NCBI GenBank assembly: GCA_030704615.1
Contig: CM060733.1
Span: 9,672,001 to 9,736,000, forward strand
Length of the DNA: 64,000 nt
Source: Takakia lepidozioides
Lineage: Eukaryota; Streptophyta; Takakiopsida; Takakiales; Takakiaceae
Direction of reading: 5' to 3'
Part shown: positions 11,169 through 23,500 of the stretch, piece after piece
How the letters are laid out: each line of letters opens with the position of its first letter
Numbering within the stretch: position 1 is the first letter of the stretch
Notes under the pieces: generated by a model
The model's input: the letters and a program-made list of their open reading frames with translations, nothing else
Told to the model about the DNA's origin: nothing
Databases searched by the model: none
Made by a program: the position numbers and the translations under genes

Positions 11169-14100
11169 ATGGAAATGGCAAGTCACACGCTCTCGTCGCC
11201 ACATTGCCTGACACGCATGTCGGTATGCACGACTGCCACCAGACCCACATCTTCATCTTCGGGATTCTACAGGAGGAGAACGGTTCGGTTGTCTTCTAGC
11301 TTCCTTGGAAGCAAAACTGTGCTGGAGAGTGACACAAAGTGTAAATTGGCGAGGGAGGTGGGGAGGTCAGTGTGGAATGCCAGTAAATTCTCGGGGGCTT
11401 CTTTCTCACAGTTCGGAAAGGACGCGGAACGTATCGCCGCCAAAGAAGCGCTCCTTCTCGCGGTCCTTTTTCGCTCTTTCTTTCAATCTCACATAATCAA
11501 TACAATCTTACGGTGGTTCATACTGGTTAAATGTAGGTCTGTCTGCTTAGCTTCTTTTCTGTAGAAAGGCTAGTGGATAAGAATTATGGTCAGTTCTTAT
11601 TCCTTCCAAATTTTTAGTACAAAATCATTAGCTGCTTGGAACAATTTGAATCGCGTTAGCTCACATGGAGAGTCCAACTTGTTTTTGCTCTAGTTGCATG
11701 GCTCTCACTAGAGTAAGCCTGTTAGAGTCTCTGCACGAATCCCTCACTGCGTTAGGAGCGCTTTGATGAACTGACTTTTTGTAGTGTTTGCAGATCGCAG
11801 ATGCTGGGGCTGTGGAGGCGCCCACGGCAAGAAAAGAGGACACTGCGGACCGAATTGCAGTTACTGAGAAATTGCTCAGCTTGGAGCGCTTAAATCCTAC
11901 CCCCCGGCCAACTACGTAAGTTCGCCTAAATTCCCTCTCTCTTTCACAAAGGTATGCACAGACAGCACACCTACACACCCACTGCAGGCAGCTGGAAACA
12001 ACCCTGAACCCTGTCTTTGGGTATGATTCTGAAGTTATTATTGGCTTCTGATCACTGATGGTGTCTTGTGTTATTCCTCCCAAGAAGCCCTCTTCTAAGA
12101 ATTGAACAGAGGGTCACTGCAGCTCTGCAGCTCTTCTATTGATTTTGGGAGGCTTTGTTTTGTTGTTCTCCATGTGATTTACTTTATATTGTTCTCTAGT
12201 AGTTTCACTGTTCAAAATCTTCTGAAATTAAGCCTTTTGTAACAATCCACAAATTGGGTAGAATGTACCAATAAGATATTAATTTGCAGTAACAAACTGG
12301 ATATAGTAGGAATTCAAAACATTATGAACAGTTTACTGGTCTGTGTTGATGGGCGTAATGGGTGGTTGGATCAGGTCACCATTGCTGGAAGGATTGTGGC
12401 ATTTCAAATGGTCAGGAGCCTGGATCCCCAGTGTGTTTGGTGCACAGCTGTTGGCACGGTACGGCCCTTCCCTCAGCTTTCCTCAGTCTATTCCAAGAAT
12501 GCAGTTAGAAATTGGGAGGTGGAGAGGATTTCGCTTGTCTTATCGCTCAGTTCCACAAACTGGTTGTAGACTCTACGTCAATGCTCCTTGTGGACACCGA
12601 CAGTAGACACTGACGACGCTGCTCTGGCCATGAAATTTAGGGGGATTCCTCCATCGTTGGCATCTATCAGCTCCTTAAATGTCCTCATTTTGGATGGGAT
12701 TGCAAAGGCAACAACAGGCCTCAAATTTCTGAACACGGTAAGTCTTCTCCTGATAGTCCCTTATGGTTCCAACTGGGGATTTATCCGGCAATGTCAAGCA
12801 GGTGTTTTGGAATTGCAGGACCCTGGTCCAACATGTAATCTTGATATATCACTTGGTTACAGAACCACATGTGAGATAACTGACTGCCCCCATCTTTGTG
12901 GAAACCAGGTGCTTTTGGACCTGCAGGACCCTAGTTCGACCTATAAGCTTCAAATGACTATTACCGTGTTACAGTTAATTCAAGCAAATACTTGGTGTTG
13001 AATTTTCACTCATATTTACAGTCTTGATCTTATATGAATTAGTTGGCAGCAGCCCAAATGTCACCCCAATGACTTTACTACACTAACGTATCTTTGTCGA
13101 TTACCAGGCAATGCCTCATGCCATACATTGCATTTCTTTCCTTTCCTCTTACCATGACTGTTTACCTGAAAGCTGAAAGGATATATCTTCTTGAGTTTCG
13201 TCTTTGAATGTGGATGTATGCTGGTATGTGACCTGCTTGGAGTTCAAGATGCTAACCTGCGGTTGGGCAAACAGATTGAGAGCAGCTTCACGTTGTCAAT
13301 AAAGCTCTCACCAGAAGGGCCCACCACTTTGAAGGAGGCATTTGTGGAAGGGGCCTTCTCGCCTCCCAGCGTGACGAATGGCAGAGTCCCCTCTCAGCTC
13401 AAGGATTTGTATGACCAACTGGTTGCCTCCATTGAGCGCCTGCCCAACCCTGTGAAGGATTTCCTCACCACTGGCATGAAAGTCCCAATTAGTATGTAAC
13501 ATACGCATATTCTGCTTTTTTGCTATTTTTCATGTCAGAGTTTTGAGCCACATGGTATAATTTCAAATCTCAACTCTCTCTCTCTCTCTGGTTGTCTCAA
13601 GGAAGTCCCACTAAATGTGCCCCTCACAAAGATAGGGTCTGTTCCCTCTTGTTCCGCCTAAACTGGGCGTGGGGTCTATGGCAAACGTCATCTTATGAGT
13701 ACATTCCTCTCTGGTCCTGCTCTGTGCAGATGTAAAGAATTTCTTTTTCTTTCTCGCTTATGGCACAAATAAAGCATGATACAAGAAAGAGAGTGGGGCC
13801 CTCAACAAGTAGTCCAAAAACATATAATCATGGAAAGATCCCCGTGGAAGTTATAGAGTTTCTTTCTCTCTCTCTCTGTTCCTTGTGTGGATGTAATAAA
13901 TTGCCTCTCTTCTTTTCTGGTCCATCAAGGATTTAAAGCATCGTTGACTTTCTCATGGACTTCATTGATTTTCTTCCCCTCCATCATCTCTTTCTCTTGC
14001 TATCTCTACTGTCATCATAGGTTGAGAGGGTCTCCATGGATGTAAAAATTCTTCATCTGCCACCTTTCCACTCACATTCCTGTAGAGAAACTGGTAGCAG

Positions 14101-14487
14101 TTCTGTCTTCTCATCCCTTTCTCTTGGAATTTTTATTCTGACAATCAGGTTCTTTTGAATGGGAATGATTGCTCACAGGAGGAAAAAATGAACGGCAACT
14201 TCTCATATCCTACTTGGATGATGAAGTGTTGGTGTGTAACTCTCTTTTTCCCCTTTTCCTTCCTTCTTACTTTGTGCTGCTGTCATTGTCATCTTCCAGC
14301 TGCTAAGAGTCCAACAGTCTTATGGGAGCCTATCACATACAGTCCTCTTCACAAAAAGAGTTTGTTTTGGGAGGGTGTTCAGATTGCAAGGGACGAATCA
14401 GGGGTGCCTGGTGTTCTGTACCGAATTGAACAAACCACCCCTATAAATGAGCCAGAGCCAGTGTCGGCCCCTGAATATGTGAGCTAG
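11169..14487 (+). CDS. Plastid-lipid-associated protein (PAP/fibrillin family)
   Basis: Seven exons: 11169-11462, 11794-11915, 12375-12458, 12641-12737, 13275-13491, 14179-14231 and 14383-14487. Phases agree throughout and give 323 residues. The first ~60 residues are rich in Ser, Thr and Arg (MEMASHTLSSPHC start) and look like a plastid transit peptide. Core motifs follow the fibrillin pattern: ATEKLLSLE-like VTEKLLSLERLNPTPRP, SPLLEGLWHFKWSGAW, PPSLASISSLNVLILDG, AKATTGLKFLN, LKEAFVEGAF, LPNPVKDFLTTGMKVPI, LLISYLDDEVL and IARDESGVPGVLYRIE. Fibrillins bind lipids in plastoglobules and thylakoids; this role is known for the family and inferred here. The least certain border is the exon 1 donor (GCG|GTCCTT), chosen because it restores phase. 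The fourth intron contains a LINE tail. The gene is divergent from the alpha/beta-hydrolase gene. Confidence 0.85.
13615..13714 (+). mobile_element. LINE-type 3' tail fragment (family 1)
   Basis: It contains CCCCTCACAAAG, GTTCCCTCTTGTTCCGCC, AAACTGGGCGTGGGGTCTAT and GTCATCTTATGAGTACA. These words close the LINE copies at 29783-30485 and 54762-55080. The fragment lies within an intron of the fibrillin gene. Confidence 0.7.
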
Positions 14488-16676
14488 TTATACTTGCTCA
14501 CTCTTCTTGATAACCATGGTATACCCCTTCACAGAGGTCTCTCAATAGGTATTATTTAGGCATGGCAATGGAGAACAAATAACTGTACATCACCTGATTA
14601 GATGCAGTTCAAAGTGCCTCCAGCACAGTAGGCTGAGCGCATAATCCATTATTATTATCGTCACACGAAAATATCCCTTGAAGGAATTTTAATTTCCAAC
14701 CATGAGGGTTGCGCATAGAACAATCTGGGATCCTTGTTGGACTCAATATCTGATCCCCCCCATAGGAGTGAGAATTGAAGACCTGAAATCCCCACAGATC
14801 ACTTTGCTGCCAACAAAAGGCACTTCCTTCAAGTTGCAAATATCAGAAGGGACTTGGGTGAAATCTCCATAAAATTGTTGTGCTGTTCTGGGTTTTGGCC
14901 TTTCGCAGCAACTGTCTAGCTTATGACCCTTTCCAATGTTAAGAGTGAAATAAATAGGTAAATGAGTGATATATTTGCCACCAATATCTCTGGAGGGTAT
15001 CTTTTATCTTCTTCAATCCCCCACGTTGCTGAAGAGGGAGGGATTTGAAGGACGGTGACCTTCATTATTGTGAATGGAACCCTTTTGGCAGGGGTCACTG
15101 TTCCTTTATGGACTATTCTGAGGGAACAAGTGGATCCTACTGTGCTTTTGTGTAGTTGTGTCATATCGCACTCCACAAGATTTGCAGGGGTCTCCCAGGG
15201 GACACGATATACATGGGTATTCACAGAGGGAGACTATCGAATTTACTGACCTCAGCAGAAAGAGGAGAAGCTGGTTTTGGCCCTCTGCAAGCTGACGGAT
15301 AGGCAGAGTTTGAGGTGTTGTGATTCAGATTCTTTGTATATTTTTTGGATAATCCATGGAAGAAGCAGTCTTTGGGGATCTCAGTCTCCAAACTTGTATT
15401 CTAGATCAAGGAAGTGTGAAGAACAGTTCTTGAAGCAACATTCAAGTGAACACTGGAATGGTACGTTGAGGACACTACACACGCAATGTTGTCTTCATTG
15501 TTCAAACACAGATATTTCTGTCTCAATTCTCCTTTTCTCCCTTGCCCACTGATAGAGTAAAGGAGACATAAACAAAAGCTCTGTAAAGCTTTATAAAAGA
15601 CCACAAATGAGGTTACTGTGCAACAGTTGACCGTCAAGAACCTGTAAGTGGAGAAATAAAACCCAATAAAGAAAGGGAAATGTAAAGACAACAAAGCCAA
15701 TCACACTGATCGAGCATACATATAATGGGATCCAGTTGTCGTTGTGCTGGTTGCATACATCTCTGAAGAAAGTGATCAGAAGGATAATCTATAATAACAC
15801 GTCCCCAGCTCGTCCCCGGGCGAAGTGAGGATAGAGCGCAGTAACTTACTAATGTCTTCTCGCCATTCCAGTCAAGTTACATTCGAGAAAGTTGGGAGGG
15901 AGTACACTGGTCGGGCACAACGGTATTTGCTGAAGATTTTGGGGGGTTTCCAGGAAAGTTACAAGAACCGCCCCATGCATTAAGAGGCAGTGGGTATCGC
16001 AACGCTTCCAGGTGTTCTGAAAGCCAGAATATACAATAATATCATTGTCAACTTTACTCCAGAATTCGATCAACATCTTCACATTATACATAGTTCACAA
16101 ACTGACTCCATACAGAATTCTGTGGATGGTAGCCATAGCTTTTATACCTCAGAACCGCAGACATGCGGCCCATTATATGCACGTCCATTACCGTGAGTGG
16201 GAAGTCCCACCCATACTTTGCAAGTTTAAAAAATCTACTCTCTATCTCGTGTCAAAACACAACTTTCTCTGTCGAGGAAGCAATTGTCCAGCTGCACGTT
16301 CGATCGATAAACACTACACCCGTAAGGAAAACGGATCAAACTGCGATGGTTATGGTGGTAGCTAGGATTTGGCTTTGCAGAAAGCCAGTGGGCAGTGGCA
16401 GAAATCTCCACCACCTTATCTCCGAGCCAACAAGTGACTGGAGCCGGCGACTTTGGAAAGCCCGAGTCTTGGCTTGATGATGCATGAATAAATAGGATTT
16501 GACTGTTGAGAAGTATACGGCAGCGGTATCTGTACATGCACTATGGACTATATGAGACAAGTGCTAATATTGCAGGTATGATCCTATGCCCACAGCCAGG
16601 GTATGTAAAACTAATCTAAAACTAACGGCAAGATAACGCTTCAAGCCCGCAAGATATGGCTGCCGGAATTCTTGGT
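14488..16676. other. Intergenic, no gene recognised
   Basis: The first part is the 3' flank of the fibrillin gene. Short frames on both strands (for example 14916-15224 minus and 16045-16365 plus) lack recognisable domains and paired splice structure. I see no terminal inverted repeats. Confidence 0.55.
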
Positions 16677-18716
16677 TTAGATCGCCAATGCGAGGCTTTT
16701 ACCCTCTTGACCTTGCTCGGATGTCTGCTGCTTTAGTGCAGTAAGGCCAGCTTCCTTCAAAATTGTTGCGAGGCCTGCAACTGTTCCTGGCCTTTGAGAA
16801 GATCTTGGCTTTACTGCAGGGGGTTGCCATTCGACGTTGTCCATGGTAACATCAACGTCCGGATTGAGATCACTCCAAAAACCGCGCAACCTGTTAGCAC
16901 CACGAACAACTCCTTCCGGCTCCTCTTCTTCTAATCTCTTGCCATGGCCCTTGATTGACCTTGTAGATTCAATCCCATTCTTCATCTCTTTCATAACCGG
17001 CCTCGACTCGGTTTTCTGATACTCCGCCTCCATCTCGTGGGTAAACTTGGAGTCCCACCCTGTGCCCCTCACGGCAATGCAAGCAATGTCTACCCCAGGT
17101 GATGAATCTGCACTTCGTTTATGTTGCACTAGTTCATTTGTGGTCCGCCGATAAGAAGAAAACCATTTGGCCCGCATGTACTCAGGTTTCCGCCACGGTG
17201 GCAAGTGCATGCCTCTTTTCTTCAGCGAGCTCCTGACGGCATCCGACATGAGGTTCACAATCTGCTGTAGTCGATCACCTTTGCCCACAAACAATGTGGG
17301 TAGTTCTTGCACAACAGCATGATACTGTCGAGTGGGACGCGCAATCTCAAACTGAGCTCTGAAATCTGTATCTACTATTATCCTCTCCTTCCTGCCAGTC
17401 AATTGTTGGACCAGGATGACATCGATGTAATCATAGTCACCTGCGCATCCCAGGCGATCATCAATATCTATATCCACAGTTTATGCTTCTCAAGTTGTTA
17501 TGGCAACTTCGCCTACTACTGCACGGCGCTAGTTAGGTACAGCTCACACCAAGCTTCACTCCAGGATTGGCATCCTGCACACAACATCAGTAAAGCTCCC
17601 ACACACCGCAGACATAATTTAGCTATTGTCTGGATTGTGAATGTTCCTATTCAGGTGTTTTACGTCGACTGCATATGGATATAGATCTATACTGTATCCT
17701 CTTTCAAAGCTAACGATTGTTCTTGATCTGAAAGCTGCACACGTTCGATGATGCTGTGCATAAAAAAGGTATTCACCTCCGGCAAGTCCACCAGCATGGG
17801 CCCATCTTGACTTGCAAACAGCTGCATTGTATCCAGCTGCTCTCAGATGCTTCAGAACCGTCCGTTTCAGACAGCCGTTTATGCATTTGACACCTTCCTC
17901 TTTGCAGATCACATCCGCATCCTCCTTCACAGCCTGCACTGCCTTCGAAACTTCTGACAGCAAATTTCTCTCGCTCGGGTTGATGCATGAAGTCAAGCCC
18001 TGAAACATTGCATCATCACAAACGAGGTGATTCTATGCTCCAACTGTAGTGAGTGAAAGAGACGATCTCACGGAGTAATGCACTACTGTCTTAAGTACGA
18101 CAAACATCCAGAGACAGGGAATCTTTAATTTCACCTGCAAAACCGCACATAACTCTTCTCCAATGCTGGATTTGCTGTCCTCTTCGTCGTTGTTATAACA
18201 ACCTGTCCCATTGCACGTTCCAGTCGCGCAGTTGCAGCGCGCTCGCCCACACTTCCCGAGCTCCGTGTTATCCTCCATAAACTCGTGTACCATAGCTGCC
18301 AAACATACAGAGCTGGGTTCATGTTCACTCCCGCTGCTACTGTAATTACAGGCTTCTCTATCCGCCTCAAATCCATGATGGTAGCCATACAGCCTTGCCC
18401 TCACTATCTCCGGCAAAGGATCTGCGACTTGCTTAGGTCGGGCGGATTGCGGACACGCTTCAAGATGGGATGCCCGGAAAGCAGACGGCATATTGAGAGG
18501 AAGCACAAGAGCAGTACGTAGTTGTGTCAGAGGAGCGGGCGTCGCAGCTCTTTCCTCCCGCACTTTCTCTAATTTTGATGTTGTTACGGACTTACTGGAA
18601 TTCCCTCTGCTTGTCTTCGACGAAGACGCCAGAGGCCTGAGCGTGAGAAGACCGGGCATTCTGGTATTCCTGAAGAGACCAGCAATCCAATGTTGTTCAA
18701 ACGAATCGGTGATCAA
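16677..18716 (-). CDS. DUF506 family protein (PDDEXK-like fold)
   Basis: Three exons, 18135-18716, 17777-17999 and 16677-17440, join in phase to give 522 residues. The family is plant-specific and classed with PDDEXK nuclease-like folds; its biochemical role is poorly known, with some members reported to be stress-responsive. Landmarks: SVCLAAMVHEFMEDN in exon 1, a cysteine-rich C-x-C stretch, EELCAVLQ joining LTSCINPSERNLLSEV, CLKRTVLKHLRAAGYNAAVC, then across the last junction GGDYDYIDVI, IVDTDFRAQFEIARPT, LFVGKGDRLQQIV and GMHLPPWRKPEYMRAKW. These are in the usual order for the family. The C-terminal ~110 residues are low-complexity and variable. The start is the first ATG after an in-frame stop; an ATG 19 codons further in (MPGLLTLRPLAS) is an alternative. 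Confidence 0.9.
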
Positions 18717-19148
18717 TCAACACTTCCTGATCCCTCAAATGGGCGCCCGATCACGAGCGCCCAGTTACAGAGATACCATATTCTCTAAGACACGGATAAA
18801 AACGACTGTAGCTATAGGGAGCTTAGACTCTCATTCATATCGTCCTCTGCCAACTGTGCGCCAGAGCTCGTATCCCACTAGACAAACGATCTATCCCTTT
18901 TCTTCAGAAAGAAAGAAGGGACAATCCCATATGAGATTAAAAAAAAAAGATGTAGAGAGCTGTGTATAATCCAGAAACCGATCGACACGAGAGAGAGGAT
19001 TAAGACTCTTGAAACCGCAACTGCGACAGACAACCTCCCCAGCAAGGGGCGATCTTGGCCCAAAGACAATCACAAAAACCAAATTATCCTCTCCGATCTA
19101 GCGATCACCAAGGCACACAGCGCATGCTGAGAAATGGGTCGATCGTCC

Positions 19149-19200
19149 AGAGAGAGATGGAGAGAGAGAGAGCGAGAGAGGAAGAGAGAGAGAGAGAAGG
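19149..19200. promoter_or_regulatory. GA-rich tract upstream of the DUF506 gene
   Basis: An interrupted (GA)n run lies about 430 bp upstream of the DUF506 start codon; on the coding strand it reads (TC)n. CT-rich leaders and GAGA-type elements are common near plant transcription starts, so it may lie in the promoter or leader. A plain microsatellite is equally possible. Confidence 0.4.
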
Positions 19201-19718
19201 ACTGAAGAGGTGCGAGGGCGAGGCCGTGTGATATACAAGGGGGCCGGGGGTTGCCCGGCAGGGATTTCAATTCCGGGTGTGGCGACGCGAAGCCGGCGCG
19301 GCCGTTCCTCGGGTTTCCGTACCCGATGAAAAAGCGGGCCGACGCCCTCGGCTGAGCTGGTTTCCTGGTCTCCGTGGCTCGCCGGCCGCCGTTTCCCGCC
19401 GGGCTACCCGTTGAGTAATCTACGCTATATAAAGAGTATAAACAGCTCCTTTTACCTTTTGTGTTCCATTTCAACGGACTTTTTGTACTTCCTACTGTAA
19501 ATGTTTCTGCAGCATATCCTGATTCCTCAGTACCAGGAATTCAATGAATATCCTTTTTCTCGGGAGCCAATTAATTTAATTTAATTCTTTTATCCAGTTA
19601 ACTCTGAAATTAGGCTGGCTAGTACCCACAGAGGAAAAGGAATTTCCTCAAAATATAAAACGAAAAAACAAAACGAACCCTAGTCATTTAAGACTGTAGC
19701 ACCTTCTTAGGTATCCTC

Positions 19719-20507
19719 TAGTGTTGGGCGGTTACCCGCCGGGACCCAGGTTAACCGTCGGTTCAGGTTCAGGTTAACCGGAACCGGGCCCATTCCTACA
19801 GAACCTGACCCGGAACCTGCCAATGGGGATCGGCGCAGAACCGAACCGGCGGTTCCTGTGAGAACCGGGGCGCATGGGGATAAAAACAGGTTCCGGTTCT
19901 TGACCCCTTGGTGGGGCTGGTTGGCCCAGGGCAAAACTTATTTAATGCTCTCAAGCTCATGAGATCCTGGGTTCAATGCTTGAAGGCCATGAGATTCTAT
20001 GTTCAATGCTTCAGCGCCATGAGATCTTGGGTTCAATCTCCAGCTCCATGATATCTTGGCTAAGTTCATTAATAAAATGTTTGAAGATGCCAATACTTGC
20101 CAGGTAGCTGAATAGTACTTTCAACCCATAAAATTTTACCCATTTTCTTCTACCAGTTTATTTAGAGTATTTTTGTTTGTTTTTTAACTAACAAAATCGT
20201 TGGATTTTAGTTCAAATATGTGAATACACTGCTATTTAATCTATCGGACTGATAAAATATTTTAAATATAATTAAATTAAACAAATATATTTTTAAAATA
20301 GAACCGGAACCTAACCGGGAGCTGATGGTTTTTATCAGCAACTAACCGGTAACCGGAACCACCCCCATGTTTAAAAGTTGGATCCGGAACTGGACCGGAA
20401 CCGGCTCAATAAAAAAAAACCGGAACCGGATCCGGAACCGTCTCTTGAAATAATTGTGGAACCGGAAACGAAGGTTCCTTCACAAATGCAAGAACCGCCC
20501 AACACTG
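19719..20507. mobile_element. Non-autonomous hAT-type element, 789 bp
   Basis: The left end begins TAGTGTTGGGCGGTT and the right end is the complement of CAGTGTTGGGCGGTT. Direct 8-bp target duplications GTATCCTC flank it at 19711-19718 and 20508-20515. An 8-bp duplication is the hAT signature. The inner ends are crowded with GGAACC/GGTTCC and AACCGG words, as expected for subterminal transposase-binding repeats. No transposase frame is present. Two elements with the same terminus occur at 52004-52355 and 52439-53159. Confidence 0.92.
19947..20059 (+). repeat. Tandem repeat, ~30-bp unit, 3.7 copies
   Basis: Units start at 19947, 19978, 20008 and 20038 and share CATGAGATC(C/T)TGGGTTCAAT. The shared GGGTTCAAT resembles an RNA polymerase III B box, and TGGTTGGCCCAGGG just upstream is weakly A-box-like. 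The array is internal to the hAT element at 19719-20507. Confidence 0.75.
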
Positions 20508-20515
20508 GTATCCTC

Positions 20516-23500
20516 CGATGCAAATTACTAAAAATGACACACGGTTAAATGAAGTTGCATTTACTATGGTGACTCACAAATTGCCACCTGTACTCATATA
20601 CCTATATCCCCACCTGTATTATCACCGCACCCTTTTATCCAATACTGTGAACTGTCAGTCCCATCCAGACAACTCCAAGACAATCATTCCAAGAAAAAAG
20701 AAAAAAGAAAAATCATTCCATTCTCCTTTCTCTCCAATTATGAATAGAAAAACAAGGAAAAATAACCCGAGTGACCGTCATTATTCGCATATACCAACCA
20801 TATATATATATATATAATAAGTGGGAATATGCTGAGTATTGGTCTAGCATAGCCGCCATGTGGGATTGGCAGGGGTATATGATAAGGGCGGGGTGGGGAT
20901 ATGCTGCAGAGTGTGGGGAACACACAAGGCACAGGCATGGCCGGGTGGCACAGGGTTCCACACAAGCCTATTCACACACCCAACGTGCACCCCCTCCCAA
21001 ATTGGGGAGGGACCATGTGAAGTGGCGGGTGGGCCAGGCCCGGGCCCGCCGATCCACGATCAGAAATATTCTTTTGGATGCTTGGAACATTCTACCTCCA
21101 CCAATGTGGCTCGCAAGTGAAACAAAACTTACCCCCCCTTCGACAGATAGAAATTACCAGAGAGAGTGAGGGATAACATCAGGTGAGTCACATAGCATAT
21201 CCCGGGCGGGCGGCCCGGGTTGGGGAGTCAGCGTTAGATCGGTCGGGAACGTGTTCGCCATGCCAGACACAGTCGTGGCAGAAGTACGCAAACCGCGCGG
21301 CACACGCGCGGTGTGAAATATGGGCAGCGCGGCAGGTGCCGGCTCATGCAGATGATGACATATAGAGTCATACGGCATGAGAGCATGGGGCATGTGGACA
21401 TGTGTGCTCATGAAGGGCCCACGATGAATCCACGTGGTCCAAGGATGAGATGGGGGCCGTCGATGAGACGGAGGATAGGACATGATGACCCCACTCTGCG
21501 CACATGACGTACCATCCGACGTGGTGACCTATCCTGTCGTGCACGTGTCCGTGCGCTGCTGTGCTTATCTGTCCGTGCGCTTATCAGCTGCCAGCTTTCA
21601 TCCATGACCGTTTTCAGCCAAGTCAGACTTTCATTCGTTGACTGTTATTGACTGACACGACTGTTATTCGGTGAGTGACGAGACTTCCGTCATCCATCGA
21701 TACTGTAGCGGGTGACCGGCCTGGCCGGGAGCAACGCAAGCAGGGTGAGTCGGCGACGGACCCGGCGACCGGTTGGCCCAGCACGTGCAATGCCACGTGG
21801 CAACCGGGGTCGGTGGCGGGGTGGATGATAGGGCAAGTGGAAGATCAGCACATCTGGTCGGGGCGTGTCGACGTATCACCGGACCATTTCTTGACTGCTT
21901 ATCTTGGTAGATTAGAACTTACCTTGACACAGCCAGTAGCTTTTTTACTGGTAGTATTCACGTGACTCACTCTGCTGGCATGGCGGATCGTATATAAAAA
22001 CAAAAAGAATGGATATCTGGAGCATCATCCCGCAAAAGGGGAAAGTGAGAGGGAAGAAGAATGATGAAACCCTGTAAAGCTTTATTTACAAACTGACATG
22101 AAGAAGATGGTCAAGAAGAGAGAGACTTATGTGGCAATTCATAATCTGAAGGCTGGTGGTGTATATCTGCATGCTATCATGCAACCAATGAGCTTCTATG
22201 GCATCAAATACGTACCAATTCTTTTCATTACTGCAGTCAGCCCAGTCGGAAGTTGAGAGAGGCTGGAAAGAAACAAGCAAAGATGAGAGAGATGAATGGT
22301 TATGGTGGAGGGGCGATGTAACTAGTGGGTGGAGCCCTTTGAGGGCTGGAGTTGCTCCATGTTTGAGCAGCAGAGTGAGCTCTAGGTTGGGCAAGCCACC
22401 ATCTTTGAGCAGCACAAGGAGCGCACTGGCAACGGTTCAAACAAGGAGCCTCCAGTCTTGGAGTGGACCATTTTGGAGGCGAGGAGCTGGCACTGATGGG
22501 GTTCGAAGTGGGGCTGCGAGATGGCCCCCACGTAGAGAGCGGACAAGCTCCGAGCGTGGCCTTGGCGGCTGTCACTCCATAACTGCTAACCGAATAACTT
22601 AAACTGGCGCTTGTGTGACTGGCCTGCCACTCTTGCAGGTGCTAACTGCAGCCATGGTCTTGCTGCTCCTCCTTTCTTTCAGTTTCTCTATATCCAAAAT
22701 CAAGGACTGTGGGCGCTTTCGCTGTTGAGATGTAACAACCTCTCCAAGTCGTTTGCCAACCTCCAAACTCCTTTTCAAACTCCTTTTTCTAGGGTGGAAA
22801 TTGCACCTAGGGAGGGTTAATATAACTATCCTCATTGTCATCACATGTATTGTTGTATTCAATGCAATGCCATGAAATTTCATTCATAAGAGATGACTCC
22901 AGTAACAAGAGCAGAGTGCAGTAAGAGTAACTGATAAGGGCACCCCAAGATGCATGTGCGGTACAGAGGCAGTAGAGTAGAACGCACTTATCTCTTGTAC
23001 ACTGTAGCGCTACAGCCCTGTCAGTGACTAGTGACCACCCATCTCCCTACCGAGTCAGTCATCACAGTACCTACGTATATCACTATCAAGATCCGTCCCT
23101 TAAAACCAGAAAAGAAAAAAATAATAGCTAGCAGTACAATTAGTAAATGAATTACTACCGTGCCCCAAATTAAATTTCATGTATTTATTTTATTTTTCAA
23201 ATTGGGTTTTATTCTATATGAGGTTCTCTCTGAAGAGTTCTTGAGCTCAAATCTTCTTACTTGAAGAAGGAAGAGCACGTGTAGGTATTCCAGGAAGGTG
23301 TTTTCAGTTGATATGAATGCTTAAGACCTGTCTCTTTACACACAACTCATCAGAATGATGATGTGAGTTGCCCTCTGAGGAATGTATCTTTGGGTGGAAA
23401 TGATAGAATTAGAGGTTGATCTTCATGTACATCAGATACTTATAATGTCTACATTCATGGATAGGTGTTTTTCCCTTGTGATATATCTTTCATGTACTTG

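Noticed and set aside
19900-20060. tRNA genes at GGGTTCAAT motifs
   Set aside because: The motif is part of a 30-bp tandem repeat and lacks tRNA arms.
22198-22602. 134-codon plus-strand frame, open on both strands
   Set aside because: GC-rich low-complexity composition explains the open frames; no domain or homology is recognisable.
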